Source of the DNA: Bacteroidota bacterium
GTDB taxonomy: Bacteria > Bacteroidota > Bacteroidia > Bacteroidales > Bacteroidaceae
Direction: 5' to 3'
Assembly (NCBI GenBank): GCA_023415545.1
Contig: JAEZKJ010000174.1
Location: forward strand, 1 to 10,722
Length of the DNA stretch: 10,722 bases
Below the pieces are notes generated by a model. The model saw only the letters and a program-made list of their open reading frames with translations. It did no database searches and was not told the DNA's origin. The position numbers and the translations under genes are program-made. Shown here piece by piece: positions 8,301 through 10,722 of the stretch. Each line of letters opens with the position of its first letter. Within the stretch, counting starts at the first letter, position 1.

Positions 8301-8597
8301 ACATCAAAGTTCCTTCAGGAAAATGGAATAGATAATACGCGAGTTTATTGGCCTAGTGAAGAGGGACATCCTCAAGCATTAGAGATGCTTCACAAGAAAC
8401 AGATTGATATGGTGGTAAATATACCTAAGAATCTTACTTCAGGTGAGCTAAGTAATGGTTATAAGATACGTCGAGCAGCAATTGACTTAAATATTCCACT
8501 AATTACAAATGCTCGCTTAGCAAGTGAATTTATTAATGCGTTCTGCACAATGTCGATTGATGATATTCAGATTAAGAGCTGGGAAGAGTATAAATAA
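5370..8597 (+). CDS. carB: Carbamoyl-phosphate synthase large subunit, second paralogue (complete)
   Basis: Complete 1075-residue large subunit, the normal length for CarB. It binds two ATP and combines bicarbonate with CarA-derived ammonia. Order of parts: the first half has [20 protein letters not shown] at the N-terminus, an ATP-grasp domain with YALGGLGSG (about 169-177) and [20 protein letters not shown] (about 294-313); an oligomerisation domain at about 400-550; the second half from about 564 has [26 protein letters not shown], a second ATP-grasp domain with [12 protein letters not shown] and [15 protein letters not shown]; an MGS-like regulatory domain follows at about 943-1075 with ATGGTSKFL and [11 protein letters not shown]. 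All expected halves are intact. Several motifs, such as SSVEFDWC and AGVHSGDAT, read as in animal CAD/CPS1 proteins rather than E. coli CarB. It is last in the purF-carA-carB operon, ended by the terminator at 8621. With carA next door it probably forms the main holoenzyme. Confidence 0.98.
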   Translation: [1075 protein letters not shown]

Positions 8598-8620
8598 ACG
8601 ATTATTTCAATTATAAATTT

Positions 8621-8658
8621 AAAGGGTTTAGTATTTTTAAATACTAAGCCCTTTTTTA
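8621..8658 (+). terminator. Strong intrinsic terminator ending the purF-carA-carB operon
   Basis: AAAGGGTTTAGTATTT (8621-8636) pairs with AAATACTAAGCCCTTT (8639-8654): sixteen pairs including one T-G wobble, with a tight two-base TT gap. A T-run follows. It lies 23 bases after the carB stop and separates the operon from the glycosyltransferase genes. The opposite side also carries an A/T-rich flank, so it might work weakly in reverse, but no converging gene is present. Confidence 0.93.
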
Positions 8659-8673
8659 TTATTATTTATTAAT

Positions 8674-8681
8674 TATATTTG
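8674..8681 (+). promoter_or_regulatory. Candidate -7 box for the GT2 glycosyltransferase
   Basis: TATATTTG fits the Bacteroidetes -7 consensus TAnnTTTG exactly and ends 19 bases before the ATG at 8701. The region 19-20 bases upstream lies in the T-run of the preceding terminator (TTTT rather than TTTG), so the -33 element is imperfect. Together with the strong terminator just before, it supports separate transcription of the glycosyltransferases. The 5' leader would be very short, around 10-15 bases. Confidence 0.45.
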
Positions 8682-8700
8682 TTAATAAATAAACTAAACT

Positions 8701-9726
8701 ATGGTTACTGTTGCTATACCATTATACAACTCAGAGAAATATATTCAAAGATGTTTAGAGTCTGTATTGTCTCAAACTTTTAAGGATATAGAAATACTTT
8801 TGATCAACGATTGTTGTACAGATAATAGTATAGAAGTCGTAGAGGCTTTAATGAAAAGAAATACTACTTCAATAAAAATTCGTATTGTAAATCAAGAAAT
8901 CAATCAAGGCGTTGGTATTGCACGTAACAGAGCTATCGCAGAAGCAAAAGGAGAATATTTATACTTTTTGGATAGTGATGATGTTATTACACCAAATTGT
9001 ATACAACTTCTATATGAGACTATAGTTAACAAGAAGTGTAATTTTGTTGCTGCTTCGTATGCATGTTATAAAGAAAATGAATATCCTTTTGTTTTCATTG
9101 GAACTATAAGTGAATTTGCCCAGATTCAATCTAACGATGAATTTTTTAAATATAAGTATTCATTTACAAAAAATTCTCTTTTTTCAATTAACGTATGTAA
9201 TTTACTTTTTGACATAAATTTTATTAGAAATAATAATCTGTTATTCAAAAATTATAGGAAAGGGGAAGATCATATATTCTTTTTAGAAATGATGCCATTA
9301 ATACAATCTTGTATAATTCTGAGTGATATAACTTATCATTACATACAAAGAGAACAATCATTGTGTTGTTATGGGGCAAGGAACTATATTCCATCTGAGG
9401 AAATAGATAGTAGCGTACAATTATTGCGTGATGAATTATTGATAATTAAAAAGTGGAAATATAATAAATATTATCCTGAAATTGTTTTTCATCAGATACG
9501 ATCAGCTTATTGGATGTTATTTTCTATTATGCGTAAAGAAAAGATTATTAAGCCATATATATCCAATGAAACAATAAAATTCTTATGCAGTAACAATTTG
9601 AGTTTAAATGAAATATTTTCATTCAAGAGAAAAAAAATAATTCATTTATTTTTTTACATTTTTGCTTTGCTACCTGCATCACTCCAGAGAAAAATAGTAA
9701 AAGCATTTTTGAAAATCAAAAGATAA
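8701..9726 (+). CDS. GT2-family (GT-A fold) glycosyltransferase
   Basis: Predicted glycosyltransferase of family 2, moving a sugar from a nucleotide-sugar to an acceptor, probably in building a surface polysaccharide at the cytoplasmic face of the inner membrane. The 341-residue protein opens with the typical VTVAIPLYNSEKYIQRCLES and LSQTFKDIEILLINDCCTDN. It then has GVGIARNRAIAEAKGEY and the metal- and nucleotide-binding DSDD at residues 91-94. A later GEDHIFFLEM (around residue 214) fits the acidic motif usually found in the acceptor half. The C-terminus has a short hydrophobic stretch (HLFFYIFALLPASL) followed by basic residues, which may dock on the membrane; there is no clear multi-pass segment. 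Base use is visibly more A+T-rich than in carA and carB. The neighbour downstream is a broken GT4 gene, in keeping with a glycan locus. The sugar and acceptor cannot be told from sequence. Confidence 0.93.
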   Translation: MVTVAIPLYNSEKYIQRCLESVLSQTFKDIEILLINDCCTDNSIEVVEALMKRNTTSIKIRIVNQEINQGVGIARNRAIAEAKGEYLYFLDSDDVITPNCIQLLYETIVNKKCNFVAASYACYKENEYPFVFIGTISEFAQIQSNDEFFKYKYSFTKNSLFSINVCNLLFDINFIRNNNLLFKNYRKGEDHIFFLEMMPLIQSCIILSDITYHYIQREQSLCCYGARNYIPSEEIDSSVQLLRDELLIIKKWKYNKYYPEIVFHQIRSAYWMLFSIMRKEKIIKPYISNETIKFLCSNNLSLNEIFSFKRKKIIHLFFYIFALLPASLQRKIVKAFLKIKR

Positions 9727-9866
9727 TTTTATTTGAAAACTATTTATAAAATCTAAACATTTGAAGAATTTTAGCAATAATATTCATGTATGGTTTATAA
9801 GTGGGTAAAATATTGGCTTGTGAAATTACAAATTGTAGTTATTTTCAGTAATATAAAATTTTAATT

Positions 9867-10722
9867 ATGAAAATTGTATATGTTTTAGATTCTATGGCTA
9901 ATATTGGTGGAACAGAAAGAATAATTTCCTATAAAATGAATTATTTATCTGAACAAAAATATGATATATTTTTCATTACAGTTTCACAAGGTAATCACCC
10001 TTTTTCTTTTAAATTATCATCAAAAATCAAATGTGTAGATTTAAATATAAATTATCATACAATATATAAATACAATTTTTTATTTGCTTTTACATACGCA
10101 TTAAATTAAATTTTCTATTAAAAAAAAGATTAACAAAAATTATATTAGAAATTGACCCTGATATTATAATAGCAACTACATATTTTTTCTCAGATTATAT
10201 ATGCAAATTGAAATGTAAAGCAAAAAAAGTAGTAGAATCACATTGTAATTCTTCTTTTTTAGGTACCATCAATAATAATGATAACTTATTAAAAAAATTG
10301 TATAAATCAAGAAGAAAAAAGAATTTGATTAAATGTATAGAATAAAGAAGTGACGCATTGATTTGTTTGACAAAGGATGAATCAGAAAATTGGAGAATTC
10401 ATAATAAATATGTTATTCCTAATCCAATTATTTATAATTCAAACAAATTTTCAAATTCAAAAAGTAAAAGAGTGATTTCAATTGGACGTTTGGATTCTCA
10501 AAAAGGATTTGATATGCTAATTGATGCATGGCAAATTGTATCTACTATTCATAAAGACTGGTGTTTGGATATTTATGGAGATGGTAGTTTACGCAATGAA
10601 CTTGAAAGACAAATTATCAATTTAGGTTTATCTACTTGTAAGATTCATAGTGCTACAAATGATATTTACAATAAGTATTTGGAAAGTTCTATATATGTAA
10701 TGAGTTCTGTTTATGAAGGTTT
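9867..10722 (+). pseudogene. Broken GT4-family glycosyltransferase (frameshift plus nonsense; runs off the window)
   Basis: The reading frame opens with MKIVYVLDSMANIGGTERII, the typical N-terminus of GT4 (GT-B fold) glycosyltransferases, and stops at 10107-10109 after 80 codons. Similarity continues at once in another frame from about 10100 (KLNFLLKKRLTKIILEIDPD). Adding one A to the AAA at 10103-10105 restores one continuous protein, so a single base was lost from an A-run. A second lesion is an in-frame TAA at 10343-10345, between KNLIKCIE and RSDALICLTKDE. The same frame then stays open to the window end and holds the donor-binding half: SIGRLDSQKGFDMLIDAW, DIYGDGSL, and SSVYEGF, which lies where the family has its acidic (EX7E-type) motif. 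As it stands only an 80-residue N-terminal fragment could be made. The 140-base gap before it shows no recognisable gene. It lies next to an intact GT2 gene. Assembly or sequencing error could explain the A-run change but less easily the TAA. Confidence 0.85.

Noticed and set aside
9867..10109. An 80-residue stand-alone small protein
   Set aside because: The sequence is the N-terminus of a GT4 enzyme, and the rest of the enzyme follows directly in the shifted frame.
1..10722. CRISPR arrays, tRNA or rRNA genes, insertion sequences, attachment sites
   Set aside because: Reading both strands I saw no regular direct repeats, no cloverleaf-like or rRNA sequence, no transposase and no flanking target duplications.

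Overview
The window looks like a chromosomal segment of a low-GC member of the Bacteroidales (Bacteroides/Prevotella-type). The reasons are the TAnnTTTG-style promoter boxes, the mostly weak Shine-Dalgarno signals, and proteins (CarA, CarB and a long PurF-like amidotransferase) of the kind I know from Bacteroides. I could run no searches, so the species is not assigned.

Left part (1-1610, minus strand): the first 479 codons of a carbamoyl-phosphate synthase large subunit (carB) run off the left edge. Upstream of it, in the direction of transcription, lie a Bacteroides-like promoter (1572-1603), a 13-codon leader ORF (1516-1557), and a hairpin with a U-tract (1471-1516) whose first stem base is the last base of the leader's stop codon. 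This is the layout of a transcription attenuator that senses leader translation, and it is the most interesting regulatory signal in the window.

Middle spacer (1610-2347): this stretch has no intact gene. It holds a decayed tryptophanyl-tRNA synthetase gene (about 1775-2148). Both class I synthetase signatures are still recognisable but mutated, a large internal piece is missing, and the C-terminal third is gone.

Central operon (2348-8597, plus strand): a 627-residue PurF-family glutamine amidotransferase/phosphoribosyltransferase, then carA and a complete second carB, with gaps of 34 and 27 bases, closed by a strong intrinsic terminator (8621-8658). CarA supplies ammonia from glutamine. CarB makes carbamoyl phosphate for pyrimidines and arginine. 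PurF makes phosphoribosylamine for purines. The window therefore carries two distinct, divergently transcribed carB genes. Both look more like the eukaryotic CAD/CPS1 type than the E. coli type.

Right part (8660-10722, plus strand): a visibly more A+T-rich stretch with an intact GT2 glycosyltransferase behind its own candidate promoter, followed by a GT4-type glycosyltransferase broken by a one-base deletion in an A-run and by an in-frame stop. It looks like the edge of a surface-polysaccharide locus undergoing gene loss.
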